Positions 35,070-43,692 are shown, numbered from the stretch's first letter. The stretch is DNA of 64,000 nucleotides from an uncultured Clostridia bacterium (GCA_937894675.1 CALCQO010000004.1:218447-282446); one strand, 5' to 3'. Notes: a model not told the origin generated them from the letters alone. Program-made: numbers and translations.

Positions 35070-36659
35070 TTATTCAATGGTTTCTATCAGTTTCATGGCT
35101 GTTTTGATGCCGTCCACCGCGGCGGACATGATGCCCCCGGCGTAGCCCGCGCCCTCCCCGGAGGGGAATAAGCCCTGAAGGCTGCTTTGGCCCTGGGCGT
35201 CGCGCAGGATGCGCAGGGGCGCGGAGGAGCGGGTTTCCGCCGCGGTGATGACGGCGTCCGGCAGGGCAAAGCCCTTGAGGCGCCGGTCGAAGACCTGGAT
35301 GGCTTCCCGCAGCACGGGCACGGCAAAGGAAGGCAATGCGGGGGCAGCATCCCCCCAGGCGACCCCCGGGCGGTAGGTGGGCAGCACGCTGCCCGGCCCC
35401 TTGGAGGGCACCCCTTGCAGGAAGTCCCCCACCAGCTGAGCGGGGGCATGGTAGCCGCCGCCCCCCAGGGTATAGGCCGCCTCCTCCCATGTCCGTTGGA
35501 AGGCGATGCCCGCCAGGGGATGATCAGAAGCAAAATCCTCAGTGCGCACATCGCATAAAAGGGCGCTGTTGGCGTTGGCGCCGTCGCGCAGATAGGCGCT
35601 CATACCGTTGGTGCACAGCCGGTTTGCTTCGCTGGCTGAGGGCACCACGGTGCCGCCGGGGCACATGCAAAAGGTATACGCCCCCCGGCCGAAGGAAGTT
35701 TTAACCGACAGGTGATACTCCGCCCGGGGCAGATTTTTGTGCCCGGCGAAGGCTCCATATTGGGCCTTGTCCACCAACGATTGGGGATGCTCGATGCGAA
35801 AGCCGATGGAAAAGGGCTTCTGCTCCATCTCCACCCCATTTTGATGCAGCATCTCGTAGGTGTCCCGGGCGCTGTGCCCGATAGCCAGCAGCAGGTGGCC
35901 GCATCCCGCCTGATGGCGCTGCCCTTCCCGCTGATAGGTGATTCCCCGCAGGGCGTTCCCCTGTATTTGCAGGCTTTCCAGCCGCGCCCCAAACAGCACC
36001 TGGCCGCCCAGGGATTCAATCTCCTGCCGGATGGAGGACACCACCTTGGGCAGCTTGTCGGTACCAATGTGGGGGTACTGCAAGAACAAAATGTCCTCAG
36101 GCGCGCCGTGGGCTTGGAAGGCCGTCAGCACCTCCTGGCACAGGGGCTCCTTGATGCGGGTGGTTAACTTGCCGTCGGAAAAGGTGCCCGCGCCCCCCTC
36201 GCCAAAGAGGATGTTGCTTTCGGTGTCCAGAATGCCCTGGCCCATCAGATGGTTGATTTTTCGGGCGCGGTGCTCCACCTTTTCCCCCCGCTCCAGCACC
36301 AGGGGGCGCAGGCCTGCCCGGGCCAGCACCAGCGCGGCGAACAGCCCGCAGGGGCCAAGCCCCACCACCACCGGGGGCAGCGGCGATGACCTGCGCGGCA
36401 CCGCCAGAGGGATTTCCTTTTCCACAAGTTGGGCCACGCCTGGCTTTAGGCGCTTCATCAGCGCCTGCTCGCCTTTTACTTCCGCTTCCACGGTGCAGAC
36501 GAAATGGACGCGGCCCTTGTCCCTGGCGTCCACGCTTTGCTTGACGAGGCGAAGGGAGAGGAGGTGTTCCGGGGGCACACGCAGCAGCGACAGCACCTTG
36601 CTTCGCAAAGCGCTGCCGTCATAGTCCAGGGGCAGTTTGATGTTGGTAAGCCGCAGCAT
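35070..36659 (-). CDS. FAD-dependent dehydrogenase (COG2509-like)
   Basis: 529 residues. The N-terminal ~90 residues form a small alpha/beta domain (MLRLTNIKLPLDYDGSALRSKVL). The FAD motif is VVVGLGPCGLFAALVLARAGLRPLVLERG, then ILDTESNILFGEGGAGTFSDGKLTTR, and the C-terminal FAD site LFPSGEGAGYAGGIMSAAVDGIKTA. CMCPGG and FGRGAYTF fit the uncharacterised FAD-dependent dehydrogenases of COG2509. The substrate is unknown. It begins 9 bases after the ABC ATPase gene and so appears to belong to the tryptophan-type transporter operon. Confidence 0.88.
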   Translation of the reverse strand: MLRLTNIKLPLDYDGSALRSKVLSLLRVPPEHLLSLRLVKQSVDARDKGRVHFVCTVEAEVKGEQALMKRLKPGVAQLVEKEIPLAVPRRSSPLPPVVVGLGPCGLFAALVLARAGLRPLVLERGEKVEHRARKINHLMGQGILDTESNILFGEGGAGTFSDGKLTTRIKEPLCQEVLTAFQAHGAPEDILFLQYPHIGTDKLPKVVSSIRQEIESLGGQVLFGARLESLQIQGNALRGITYQREGQRHQAGCGHLLLAIGHSARDTYEMLHQNGVEMEQKPFSIGFRIEHPQSLVDKAQYGAFAGHKNLPRAEYHLSVKTSFGRGAYTFCMCPGGTVVPSASEANRLCTNGMSAYLRDGANANSALLCDVRTEDFASDHPLAGIAFQRTWEEAAYTLGGGGYHAPAQLVGDFLQGVPSKGPGSVLPTYRPGVAWGDAAPALPSFAVPVLREAIQVFDRRLKGFALPDAVITAAETRSSAPLRILRDAQGQSSLQGLFPSGEGAGYAGGIMSAAVDGIKTAMKLIETIE

Positions 36660-36668
36660 ATCTCTCCG

Positions 36669-37442
36669 TCAGTTGCCGCACTCGATGGAGATGCTGTTGA
36701 ACATGCCCAGCAAATCCTCGATGCGCAGTTTTTGTTTGTCCGCGCCCTGCTTATCCAGCACCACGCCGCCCTTGTGCATCATCAGCAGGCGGTCGCCGTA
36801 CTCCAGGGCGTAACGCAAGTTATGGGTCACCATGATGGTGGTCAGGTTCTTTTCCCGCACCACCCGGTCGGTAAGCTTCATGATGGTTTCGGCGGTCTTG
36901 GGGTCCAGCGCCGCGGTGTGCTCGTCCAGAATCAGAAAGTCCACCGGGGTCAGGGTAGCCATCACCAGCGCCAGGGCCTGCCGCTGCCCGCCGGAGAGGC
37001 TGCCGCAGCGGGCGTTGAGCATATCCTCCAGCCCCAGCCCCAGGGGGGCCAGCAGCTGTTTGTAGGCAGCGACGCGGTTCTTGTCGGTGCCCTGCTTGAG
37101 GCCCATCCGCTTTGTCTTGTTGTCCGACAGGGACAGATTTTCCAGGATGGTCATGCCCGCGCAGGTGCCCATGGCGGGGTTCTGGTGGATGCGGCCGATG
37201 CGCCGGTTGCGCACATGCTCTTTTTGGTTGGTGATGTCCTCGCCGTCCATGAGCACCTGGCCGCCCTCCACGGGGATGGAGCCGCACAGGATGTTGAGCA
37301 GGGAGGTTTTCCCCGAGCCGTTGCTGCCCACCACCGACACAAACTGGTGCTCACCGATGTTGAGGGAAAAATCCTCAAACAGGCACATCTCCCGTACCGT
37401 ACCCGGATTATACACCTTGTGGAGCGATTTAACTTCCAGCAT
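36669..37442 (-). CDS. ABC transporter ATPase of the tryptophan/tyrosine-type system
   Basis: 257 residues. Walker A VGSNGSGKTSLLN, signature LSGGQRQALALVMA, Walker B VDFLILDEHTAALDP and switch MVTHN. The phrases GRIHQNPAMGTCAGMTILENLSL and ADKQKLRIEDLLGMF are characteristic of the ATPases paired with PF04392 binding proteins. DEHTAALDP is a variant of DEPTxxLD. It overlaps the permease gene by 14 bases. Confidence 0.92.
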   Translation of the reverse strand: MLEVKSLHKVYNPGTVREMCLFEDFSLNIGEHQFVSVVGSNGSGKTSLLNILCGSIPVEGGQVLMDGEDITNQKEHVRNRRIGRIHQNPAMGTCAGMTILENLSLSDNKTKRMGLKQGTDKNRVAAYKQLLAPLGLGLEDMLNARCGSLSGGQRQALALVMATLTPVDFLILDEHTAALDPKTAETIMKLTDRVVREKNLTTIMVTHNLRYALEYGDRLLMMHKGGVVLDKQGADKQKLRIEDLLGMFNSISIECGN

Positions 37443-38334
37443 GCTTTTTTTCCTTCCCCTTGATGCGGCCCATGGCCAGTATGCCCAGGAACAGGGCGGC
37501 GGTGACCAGCTTCATATCGCCGGGGGCCAGGCCGCAGGCGATGGCCAGCGACACGGAGGCCTTGTACAAAAGGGAGCCGATGATGACGGCGGTAGTTTGC
37601 TTCACCTTCTGGGCGCGCTTGAAGAGGGTGATGCCGATAATGACCGATGCCAGGCCCAGCACCAGGGTGCCCGCGCCCATGCCCACCTCAAACATCCGCA
37701 GATGCTGGCTGAACACGGCGCCCGACAGGGCCACCAGGCTGTTGGCGATAACCAGGCCGGCAATCTTCACATTGCCCTTGTCCCGCGCCAGGGCGGTGAC
37801 CACCCGGTCGTTATCCCCCACGGCGCGCAGCAGGTACCCCGAGCGGGTGGTGAAGAACCAATCCAGCAGGAACTTCAGGGCCAGGACAATCACCACCAGC
37901 AGAATCAGGTTGGCGGCTTCCTTGGGTAGGGCGTTGGCAACAGGGTTGTTGCGGAACAAGGTGGTGGCGGTGCCCCGTACATTCAGTAGGGCGCTGCCGC
38001 TTGCGATGCGCAGGTTGATGGAGTACAGCGCCGTCATCACGATAATGCCCGAAAACAGGTCCCTGACTTTCATTTTAACATGGATCAGCCCCGTGGCAAG
38101 CCCCGCCAGCGCCCCGGCCAAGGCGGCCGCCAGCAGCGCCAGGAGGGGGTGCCATCCCTCGAGCAGCAAAGAGATGGTCACCACACCCCCCAGGGGGAAG
38201 GACCCGTCCACCGTTAAATCGGGGAAGTCCAGGATGGTATAGGTAATCATGATGCCCAGCGCCAGCACCGCGTAGATGAGCCCCTGCTCCAGGGTGGCCG
38301 GCAGGCCGGTAAGGAAGGCAGACAGAATATCCAT
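37429..38334 (-). CDS. ABC transporter permease of the tryptophan/tyrosine-type system
   Basis: 301 residues, about nine membrane segments. It belongs to the BPD_transp_2 class related to sugar and LivH-type permeases: GLIYAVLALGIMITYTILDFPDLTVDGSFPLGGVV, LLRAVGDNDRVVTALARDKGNVKIAGLVIANSLVALSGA. One permease gene implies a homodimer. It follows the binding-protein gene by 23 bases with no hairpin, unlike the other ABC operons in this window. Confidence 0.92.
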   Translation of the reverse strand: MDILSAFLTGLPATLEQGLIYAVLALGIMITYTILDFPDLTVDGSFPLGGVVTISLLLEGWHPLLALLAAALAGALAGLATGLIHVKMKVRDLFSGIIVMTALYSINLRIASGSALLNVRGTATTLFRNNPVANALPKEAANLILLVVIVLALKFLLDWFFTTRSGYLLRAVGDNDRVVTALARDKGNVKIAGLVIANSLVALSGAVFSQHLRMFEVGMGAGTLVLGLASVIIGITLFKRAQKVKQTTAVIIGSLLYKASVSLAIACGLAPGDMKLVTAALFLGILAMGRIKGKEKKHAGS

Positions 38335-38357
38335 AGGTTCTCCTTGGGAAATGTTTG

Positions 38358-39326
38358 TTAATCCGTTACTACGCCGATGGCGTCCTTGGCCAGGGCTTCG
38401 GGCATCATAATGCCCAGGTATTCCAGCTTTTCAATGTTGATGTAGAGCTTGCTTTCCTCAAACACCTCGTAGGGGATGCTGGCGGCGTCCTCGCCCTTTA
38501 GCACACGGGCGGCGATAACGCCGGTGCTGCGGCCAAGGGCAAGGTAATCAATGCCCTCGGAGGCGGCGCAGCCCTTGGCCACCTGCTCGATTTCGCTGCC
38601 AAACACGGGGATTTTCTTTTCGTCCGCGGCGTCCAACACCACGTCCAGGTACTGCACCACGGTGTTGTCCAGCAGCATGGACACGCAGTCCACCTTGCTC
38701 AGGAGCCCCGGCACCGCCAGGGCGATGTCGCTGCCGGTGGTGATGGCGACCGCCTCGATGGCAAAGCCCTGGGCAGGGGCCAGATCCTGGTAGGTCTTCA
38801 GCTGCACTTGGCTGTTCACTTCGCCCACGGTGTAGAGGATGCCGATGGTTTTCGCCTCGGGCATCATGGCGCGGATGGAGCTGAGCTGCTTGGCCACCGG
38901 CAGGGTGTCGCTGGTGCCGGTTACCGGGCCAAGGCCCATCTTTTCAGCGTTGGACAGTTCCGCCTCCACGGGGTCGGACACAGCGCTGTACACCACGGGG
39001 AGGGCGCCGTCGGCGGCGTTGAAGCTGATGACCGCCATGGGGGTGGCGATGGCGCAGATGAGGTCTACCTTATTGGCGACAAAGTTGGAGGCGATCTGGG
39101 CGGCCAGGCTGGTGTCTGCCTGGGCGTTCTGCACTTCATAGACAACGTTTTGCCCTTCCACGAAGCCTTCCTGGGCCATGCCCTCAATAAAGCCTTCCCG
39201 GCAGTTGTCCAGGGAGCCGTGCACGGCGTACTGGGCGATGCCCACGGTATAGGTTTTGTCAGCGGCGAAAGAAACAAAGGGAACCAGCAGCAATACGGAA
39301 AGAACCAGCGCGATGATTTTTTTCAT
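38358..39326 (-). CDS. ABC substrate-binding protein, PF04392 type (TrpX-like)
   Basis: 322 residues from ATG 39326 (MKKIIALVLSVLLLVPFVSFA), with AGAGG eight bases upstream; the longer frame from 39398 would precede the signal peptide. ABC_sub_bind family: YTVGIAQYAVHGSLDNCREGFIEGMAQEGFVEGQN, ATPMAVISFNAA, SDPVEAELSNAEKMGLGPVTGTSD and LGRSTGVIAARVLKGED. This family includes the putative tryptophan/tyrosine importer (TrpXYZ). The signal ends with Ala-x-Ala and has no lipobox cysteine. Expression is governed by a T-box, then by a Trp-codon leader peptide whose stop codon is ten bases before this gene's ribosome binding site. Confidence 0.9.
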   Translation of the reverse strand: MKKIIALVLSVLLLVPFVSFAADKTYTVGIAQYAVHGSLDNCREGFIEGMAQEGFVEGQNVVYEVQNAQADTSLAAQIASNFVANKVDLICAIATPMAVISFNAADGALPVVYSAVSDPVEAELSNAEKMGLGPVTGTSDTLPVAKQLSSIRAMMPEAKTIGILYTVGEVNSQVQLKTYQDLAPAQGFAIEAVAITTGSDIALAVPGLLSKVDCVSMLLDNTVVQYLDVVLDAADEKKIPVFGSEIEQVAKGCAASEGIDYLALGRSTGVIAARVLKGEDAASIPYEVFEESKLYINIEKLEYLGIMMPEALAKDAIGVVTD

Positions 39327-39349
39327 GGAATGTACCTCTTTCTTTTTCG

Positions 39350-39433
39350 TCAATTTATTTTCAGCCAGGTTTTTACCGGAAGCAGGCGGACACGCCATCG
39401 CGCCTCAGACCATTTGCCGTTTGAAAGCCACAT
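39350..39433 (-). CDS. Tryptophan-rich leader peptide
   Basis: 27 residues, starting MWLSNGKWSEARWR and ending TWLKIN. AGGAGG (39445-39440) lies six bases before its ATG, which is a better site than that of the downstream gene. Trp occurs at positions 2, 8, 13 and 23, far above chance. It sits between the T-box terminator and the binding-protein gene. The stop codon ends ten bases before the AGAGG of that gene, so a ribosome terminating here would mask it, while one stalled at a Trp codon would not. The arrangement is the same as rtpLP-rtpA of B. subtilis. Expression is not shown. Confidence 0.65.
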   Translation of the reverse strand: MWLSNGKWSEARWRVRLLPVKTWLKIN

Positions 39434-39453
39434 ATCCATCCTCCTTTCCAAAT

Positions 39454-39709
39454 AAAAACCGCCCCAGCATCTGATGCTGAGGCGGAGAATGACTTCTTCG
39501 CGGTACCACTCAACTTGGCGCAAGCGCCCTCTTGTCCATATGCCAACACATATGCCGCCCTGGTAACGGGTGCGGATCCCGTCACGCCCTACTGCCCTTC
39601 GGGGTGCCCTCAGAAGCCCATTCAGCCGGCGATTGCGTACCGCGTTCCCACCTGTAGCGGCTCTCTACGACGTAACCTGTCCTGCCTACTTACTCTTCCT
39701 CATTGGTGT
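39454..39709 (-). promoter_or_regulatory. T-box leader, probably tRNA-Trp-responsive
   Basis: On the minus strand: a K-turn-type AGTA early in stem I, the apical AGAGAGCCGC and GGTGGGAACGCGG, then GAA-TGG-GCTTCTGAG with TGG (39620-39618) in the specifier place. The T-box bulge is AGTGGTACCGCG (39510-39499). It ends with a terminator, CCGCCTCAGCAT/ATGCTGGGGCGG, then TTTTT (39485-39454). The base after TGG in the bulge is T, which pairs best with a discriminator A, while bacterial tRNA-Trp has G; a G-U pair is possible. The downstream transporter and Trp-rich leader peptide support Trp. Confidence 0.88.
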
Positions 39710-39715
39710 ACCTGA

Positions 39716-39745
39716 ATCCTACAACGCTTTGTCCGCCGCTGTCAA
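39716..39745 (-). promoter_or_regulatory. Promoter of the T-box operon
   Basis: On the minus strand TTGACA (39745-39740), 18-base spacer, TAGGAT (39721-39716), just before the T-box leader. Confidence 0.7.
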
Positions 39746-39803
39746 CCATCCGCGGACGAAAAACATCGCAGGAACAATTCGTTCATAAATCATTCATAAT
39801 GTA

Positions 39804-39832
39804 TTGCAATCCGCGTTCATTCAGTGTACAAT
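39804..39832 (+). promoter_or_regulatory. Promoter of the cysteine desulfidase operon
   Basis: TTGCAA, 17-base spacer, TACAAT with TG directly upstream of the -10 box. It is divergent from the T-box promoter. Confidence 0.75.
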
Positions 39833-39924
39833 ACAGGTATCAAGAGAAGCAAAGACAGGCGCGTGGGGCACGCAGACCCACGCGTTTTGCCCGCCGCTTC
39901 CCAAATAAAAAGGGGGATCGTATT

Positions 39925-41196
39925 TTGTCTGACTACAAAAAAATCCTCTTGGAGGAGCTCATCCTTGCGTTAGGCTGTACTGAGCCGATCGCGATCGCGT
40001 TGACCGCGGCCCACGCCGGAGAACTTGCCGGTGAACAGCCCGAATCAATCGACGTATACGCGAGCGGCTCTGTCATCAAGAACGCGAACTCGGTCTATGT
40101 ACCCAATTCCGGCGGTTTGCAGGGGGTGCATATCTCAGCGGCACTGGGTGCCCTGATTGCCAAACCTGAACTGCAGCTGCGGGTGCTGGAAAAAGCCACG
40201 GACGAAATCCGTCAGCAGGCCAAGAAACTGATCGACGAGAAGAAGGTCGTCCTGCACCCGGCGAAGGATGTGGACAACCTCTACATCCGGGTCGACATCA
40301 AAACAAAGAATCACCTGGCGTCAGCCGTCATTTCCAAGGCGCATACCCGCCTTACCAAAAAGGAATTGGACGGAAAGACGCTGTTTTTATTGGAGGAAAC
40401 CGACGAGCAGGCCGAAGAGCACGGCGAGAGGCTTACGGATCTGCACTCCATCCTGCACTACGCAAACACCGTCTCCTTCGAGGAAAACCCCGACCTGAAG
40501 GCGCTTATGGAGCAGCAGATTGACACCAACATGGCCATCGCCCGCCAGGGTCTGGAAGGTGAATGGGGCCAGCAGGTGGGCCGCACGCTGATGGAACTGG
40601 CCGGCGGCAACCTGGAAAGGGAAGCCATCGCCATGGCGGCGGCGGGCTCCGACGCCCGAATGAGTGGCTGCGACATGCCTGTCACCATCAACTCCGGCAG
40701 CGGCAACCAGGGCATGACCACCTCCAACCCCGTTATCTACTACGGGCAAAAGACCAATGTAGCCCACGAGAAACTGCTGCGCGCCATGATTCTGGCCAAC
40801 CTGGTCGCCCTGTATCAGAAACAGTTCATCGGCAAGCTGTCCGCCTTCTGCGGGGCTGTCAGCGCCGGTGCTGCCGCAGGCAGCGGCATCGCCTACCTGA
40901 AGGGGCATGATGAAACCGTCATCGCCAACACCATCACCAACACCCTGGCAGTATCCGGCGGCATTGTGTGCGACGGCGCCAAGGGCTCCTGCGCGCTGAA
41001 GATCGCCACCTCCCTGCAGAACGCCGTAGTCGGCCTGCACATGGCCGAGCGCGGCCAGGTTTTCCAGCCGGGGGACGGCATTGTGGGCAACAATGTGGAT
41101 GAAACCATCCGCAACATTGGCCGCATTGCCGCCGAGGGCATGGTATCCACCGATCACACCATCCTGAACATCATGACCCATCAGGCCAACGCCTGA
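39925..41196 (+). CDS. cyuA: L-cysteine desulfidase family protein (CyuA/UPF0597)
   Basis: 423 residues from a TTG at 39925, with AAAGGGGG upstream and the sequence (M)SDYKKILLEELILALGCTEPIA aligning with family N-termini. The enzyme splits L-cysteine to pyruvate, ammonia and sulfide with an oxygen-sensitive [4Fe-4S] cluster. Candidate ligand cysteines are in GCTEPIA, FCGAVSAGAAAGSG, and VCDGAKGSCALK. SGCDMPVTINSGSGNQGMTTSNPVI is the conserved active-site stretch, related to serine dehydratase alpha chains. It is followed by a symporter gene after 32 bases, so uptake and breakdown of a small amino acid are probably coupled. Confidence 0.88.
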   Translation: MSDYKKILLEELILALGCTEPIAIALTAAHAGELAGEQPESIDVYASGSVIKNANSVYVPNSGGLQGVHISAALGALIAKPELQLRVLEKATDEIRQQAKKLIDEKKVVLHPAKDVDNLYIRVDIKTKNHLASAVISKAHTRLTKKELDGKTLFLLEETDEQAEEHGERLTDLHSILHYANTVSFEENPDLKALMEQQIDTNMAIARQGLEGEWGQQVGRTLMELAGGNLEREAIAMAAAGSDARMSGCDMPVTINSGSGNQGMTTSNPVIYYGQKTNVAHEKLLRAMILANLVALYQKQFIGKLSAFCGAVSAGAAAGSGIAYLKGHDETVIANTITNTLAVSGGIVCDGAKGSCALKIATSLQNAVVGLHMAERGQVFQPGDGIVGNNVDETIRNIGRIAAEGMVSTDHTILNIMTHQANA

Positions 41197-41228
41197 TAAA
41201 ATAATTTTATTATCGGAGGTTGTTCTCA

Positions 41229-42440
41229 ATGGAAACCAAGAAAAAATGGTACCAATCCCTCCTGGTGAAGCTGCTGCTGGGTATTGCCGTGGGTATCGGC
41301 ATCGGCCTGATTGCCAATGAAGGCTCCATGCAGGTCATCGGCTCCCTGAAGAACCTGCTGGGGCAGCTGATTAACTACTGCGTACCGCTGATCATCCTTG
41401 GCTTCATCACCCCCGCCATCGTTGGCCTGAAGGAAAACGCCGGCAAAATGCTGACCATTACCCTGGTATTGTGCTACCTGTCCTCCATCGGCGCCGCGTT
41501 CTTCTCTGTGTTCGCCGGCTATGCCATCATCCCCGGCCTGAACATCGCCGCTGACGCCGCCGGCACCCGGGATATGCCTGAGCTGCTGTTCAACCTGGGC
41601 ATCAGCCCCATCATGCCTGTTATGACGGCGCTGGTTACCTCCATGCTGTTTGGCTTGGCCATTCTCAGCCGCAAGACCCCCACCTTCGAAAAGCTCTTCA
41701 ACGAGTTCAACGAAATCGTGCTGTGGGTTGTGGACAAGGTCATCCTCAACGTGCTGCCCGTGTTCATCGCCGCCACCTTCGCCACATTGGCCTATGAAGG
41801 CGGCATCATCCACCAGCTGCCCGTGTTCCTGAAGGTCATCCTGATCGTTATGGTGGGCCACTACATCTGGCTGGCCGTGCTGTACCTGATTGGCGGCGGC
41901 CTGAGCAAAACCAACCCCATGGAAGTTGTCAAGCACTATGGCCCCGCCTACATGACGGCCGTTGGCACCATGTCCTCCGCCGCCACATTGTCCGTTGCCA
42001 TCAAGTGCGCCCGCAAGGCCAAGACCCTGGATCCCAAGGTGCGCGACTTCGTGGTGCCCCTGGGCGCCACCTGCCACCTGTGCGGCTCTGTGCTGACAGA
42101 AGTGTTCTTCGTGATGACCGTTTCCCAGATTCTCTACGGCGCGCTGCCCTCCATGGGAAGCATGATTCTCTTCAGCCTGCTGCTGGGCATCTTCGCCATC
42201 GCTGCCCCCGGCGTCCCCGGCGGCACGGTTATGGCCTCCCTGGGCCTGATTACCGGCGTGCTGGGCTTTGACGCCAACGGCGTTGCCCTGATGCTGTCCA
42301 TCTTCGCCCTGCAGGATTCCTTCGGCACTGCCTGCAACGTTACCGGCGACGGCGCCCTGGCGCTGATGGTGACCGGCCTGTTCAAAAAGGTTCCCGGCCG
42401 GGACGGCAACCCGCCCCACACCGCCGCTGACGAAGTGTAA
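41229..42440 (+). CDS. Dicarboxylate/amino acid:cation symporter (DAACS family)
   Basis: 403 residues from ATG 41229, nine bases after GGAGG. SDF-family transporter with eight helices and two reentrant loops: AVGTMSSAATLSVAIKCARK is the HP1 serine-rich loop, VVPLGATCHLCGS corresponds to the substrate/Na site (usually NMDG or NxDG), and APGVPGGTVMASLGLI is HP2. The canonical NMDGT of glutamate carriers is replaced by TCHLCGS, so the cargo is probably neutral, such as Ser, Thr or Cys. Its place behind cyuA supports cysteine or serine uptake. Confidence 0.88.
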   Translation: METKKKWYQSLLVKLLLGIAVGIGIGLIANEGSMQVIGSLKNLLGQLINYCVPLIILGFITPAIVGLKENAGKMLTITLVLCYLSSIGAAFFSVFAGYAIIPGLNIAADAAGTRDMPELLFNLGISPIMPVMTALVTSMLFGLAILSRKTPTFEKLFNEFNEIVLWVVDKVILNVLPVFIAATFATLAYEGGIIHQLPVFLKVILIVMVGHYIWLAVLYLIGGGLSKTNPMEVVKHYGPAYMTAVGTMSSAATLSVAIKCARKAKTLDPKVRDFVVPLGATCHLCGSVLTEVFFVMTVSQILYGALPSMGSMILFSLLLGIFAIAAPGVPGGTVMASLGLITGVLGFDANGVALMLSIFALQDSFGTACNVTGDGALALMVTGLFKKVPGRDGNPPHTAADEV

Positions 42441-42457
42441 GCTGCGTTTACCTGATA

Positions 42458-42487
42458 AGGGCCGCCCGAAAGGGCGGCCCTGTTTTA
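42458..42487 (+). terminator. Terminator of the cyuA operon
   Basis: AGGGCCGCCC, GAAA loop, GGGCGGCCCT, then GTTTTA. Confidence 0.85.
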
Positions 42488-42513
42488 TGATGATCATCTT
42501 GACAAGCCGGGAT

Positions 42514-43358
42514 TTATTTCGCTTTCGCTATGGGAATCCAAAGCTCCATTTTATAATCTTTGCTATCCATGTTCCCTTCATAATAATATTCAAAATCAGG
42601 ACTTCCTGAATGAACATAACCATGCTGCGGGAAAAACACTTCCATCGCGTACTTCCAACCGTTGTGAATACACGCTGGAACGCTTCCTGTTAACGCTACA
42701 ATGGCATACTCCGCTTCTTCAATGTTCAGAACGTCAGGCCCATGCTTATCGCGTGCTCCGCGTCTGCAACGATATAACCCGCCATATAATTGATGGTGCT
42801 TGGGTTTTCTACATCGTGACATACGCCTACGCTTTGTCCTTCGCCCAGTCTTGCTAATTCATCATGACTGTATTTTGCATAGAGTTTATCCCAAACCCTC
42901 GGACACAAAGATGAATGGATGTTCTGTTCATTGATGCCCGCAACTGTACACGCTTTTTTCTTTTGAATGGTAATGTTCATGCTTTTTCCTCCTCGTATTG
43001 TCAGCGCTAACCGCGCCCTTGAGAATAGTTTGAATGGTTTCCCATTCCTGACTTCTGATGGAGTACATCCATGAAAAGTCTTGAACGCAGCCCCAAATGA
43101 ATCAGATGACTCATATCCATATTTGAACGCAATATCAATGATTTTTTCTTCTGTATCCCTTACTGTCATCGCGGCTTCCGTCAGTCTTCTGCTTCTTAGA
43201 TATTCTGAAAGAGTGACATCCGTTAGAATCGAAAACAAGCGGCTGAACATCGGATAGGAGTACCCGGATAATTGCGTTACCCTTTTTTCATCTATTTCAT
43301 TGTCAAGAACTGTTTCAAGATAGTCTATCGTATCATTGAACGACTGCATCATATTCAC
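42514..43358 (-). pseudogene. AraC-family regulator with GyrI-like domain, frameshifted
   Basis: The gene starts at a GTG (43358) after AAAGGAGGG. The first frame gives an AraC helix-turn-helix (SRRLTEAAMTVRDTEEKIIDIAFKYGYESSDSFGAAFKTFHGCTPSE) and the first half of a GyrI-like effector domain (MNITIQKKKACTVAG). It stops at about 42726 just after AEHAISMGL. The rest of the domain (DVLNIEEAEYAIVALTGSVPACIHNGW... WIPIAKAK) continues in another frame to 42514. A single-base change near 42735-42740 would restore one protein of about 280 residues. It is either a recent pseudogene or a sequencing error. The stretch is AT-richer than its neighbours. Confidence 0.8.
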
Positions 43359-43663
43359 GTTGCGTCCCTCCTTTCGATTTGCAGTATAGAGGAAGATTGG
43401 TTTTCCTTCCCTATGGGATTGGTACAAATTTCATCGGTTTTATCCAAACAAATTCTCATTATTTTCTGAATTTTGAATGATGGTATCACAAGAATAGGAA
43501 GATTTCTACCGCTTTCGTTTGCTTCATTGTGGCGTCAAAACTATCTCCACAACCGCGGAGGCATCATCGGCTTTTGCAGGCCTCCCGCCTCGGCCGCCCA
43601 AAGGTTGAAAACCTCCAAGGAATCTTATTCGGCGCACGGGGCAATTCTTTTTCTCCTGTTTTC
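43359..43663. other. Intergenic stretch without a supported gene
   Basis: AT-rich upstream part, which should hold the AraC promoter, followed by GC-rich sequence. Short ORFs here have no ribosome binding site. Confidence 0.4.
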
Positions 43664-43692
43664 TTGAAAGGCGGGGCAAAGCGTGCTACCAT
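43664..43692 (+). promoter_or_regulatory. Candidate promoter of bioY
   Basis: TTGAAA, 17-base spacer, TACCAT, 28 bases before the bioY start. No BirA-type palindrome is evident. Confidence 0.5.

Noticed and set aside
41226..42497. Minus-strand ORF opposite the symporter
   Set aside because: Gly/His/Gln-rich shadow of a membrane-protein gene.
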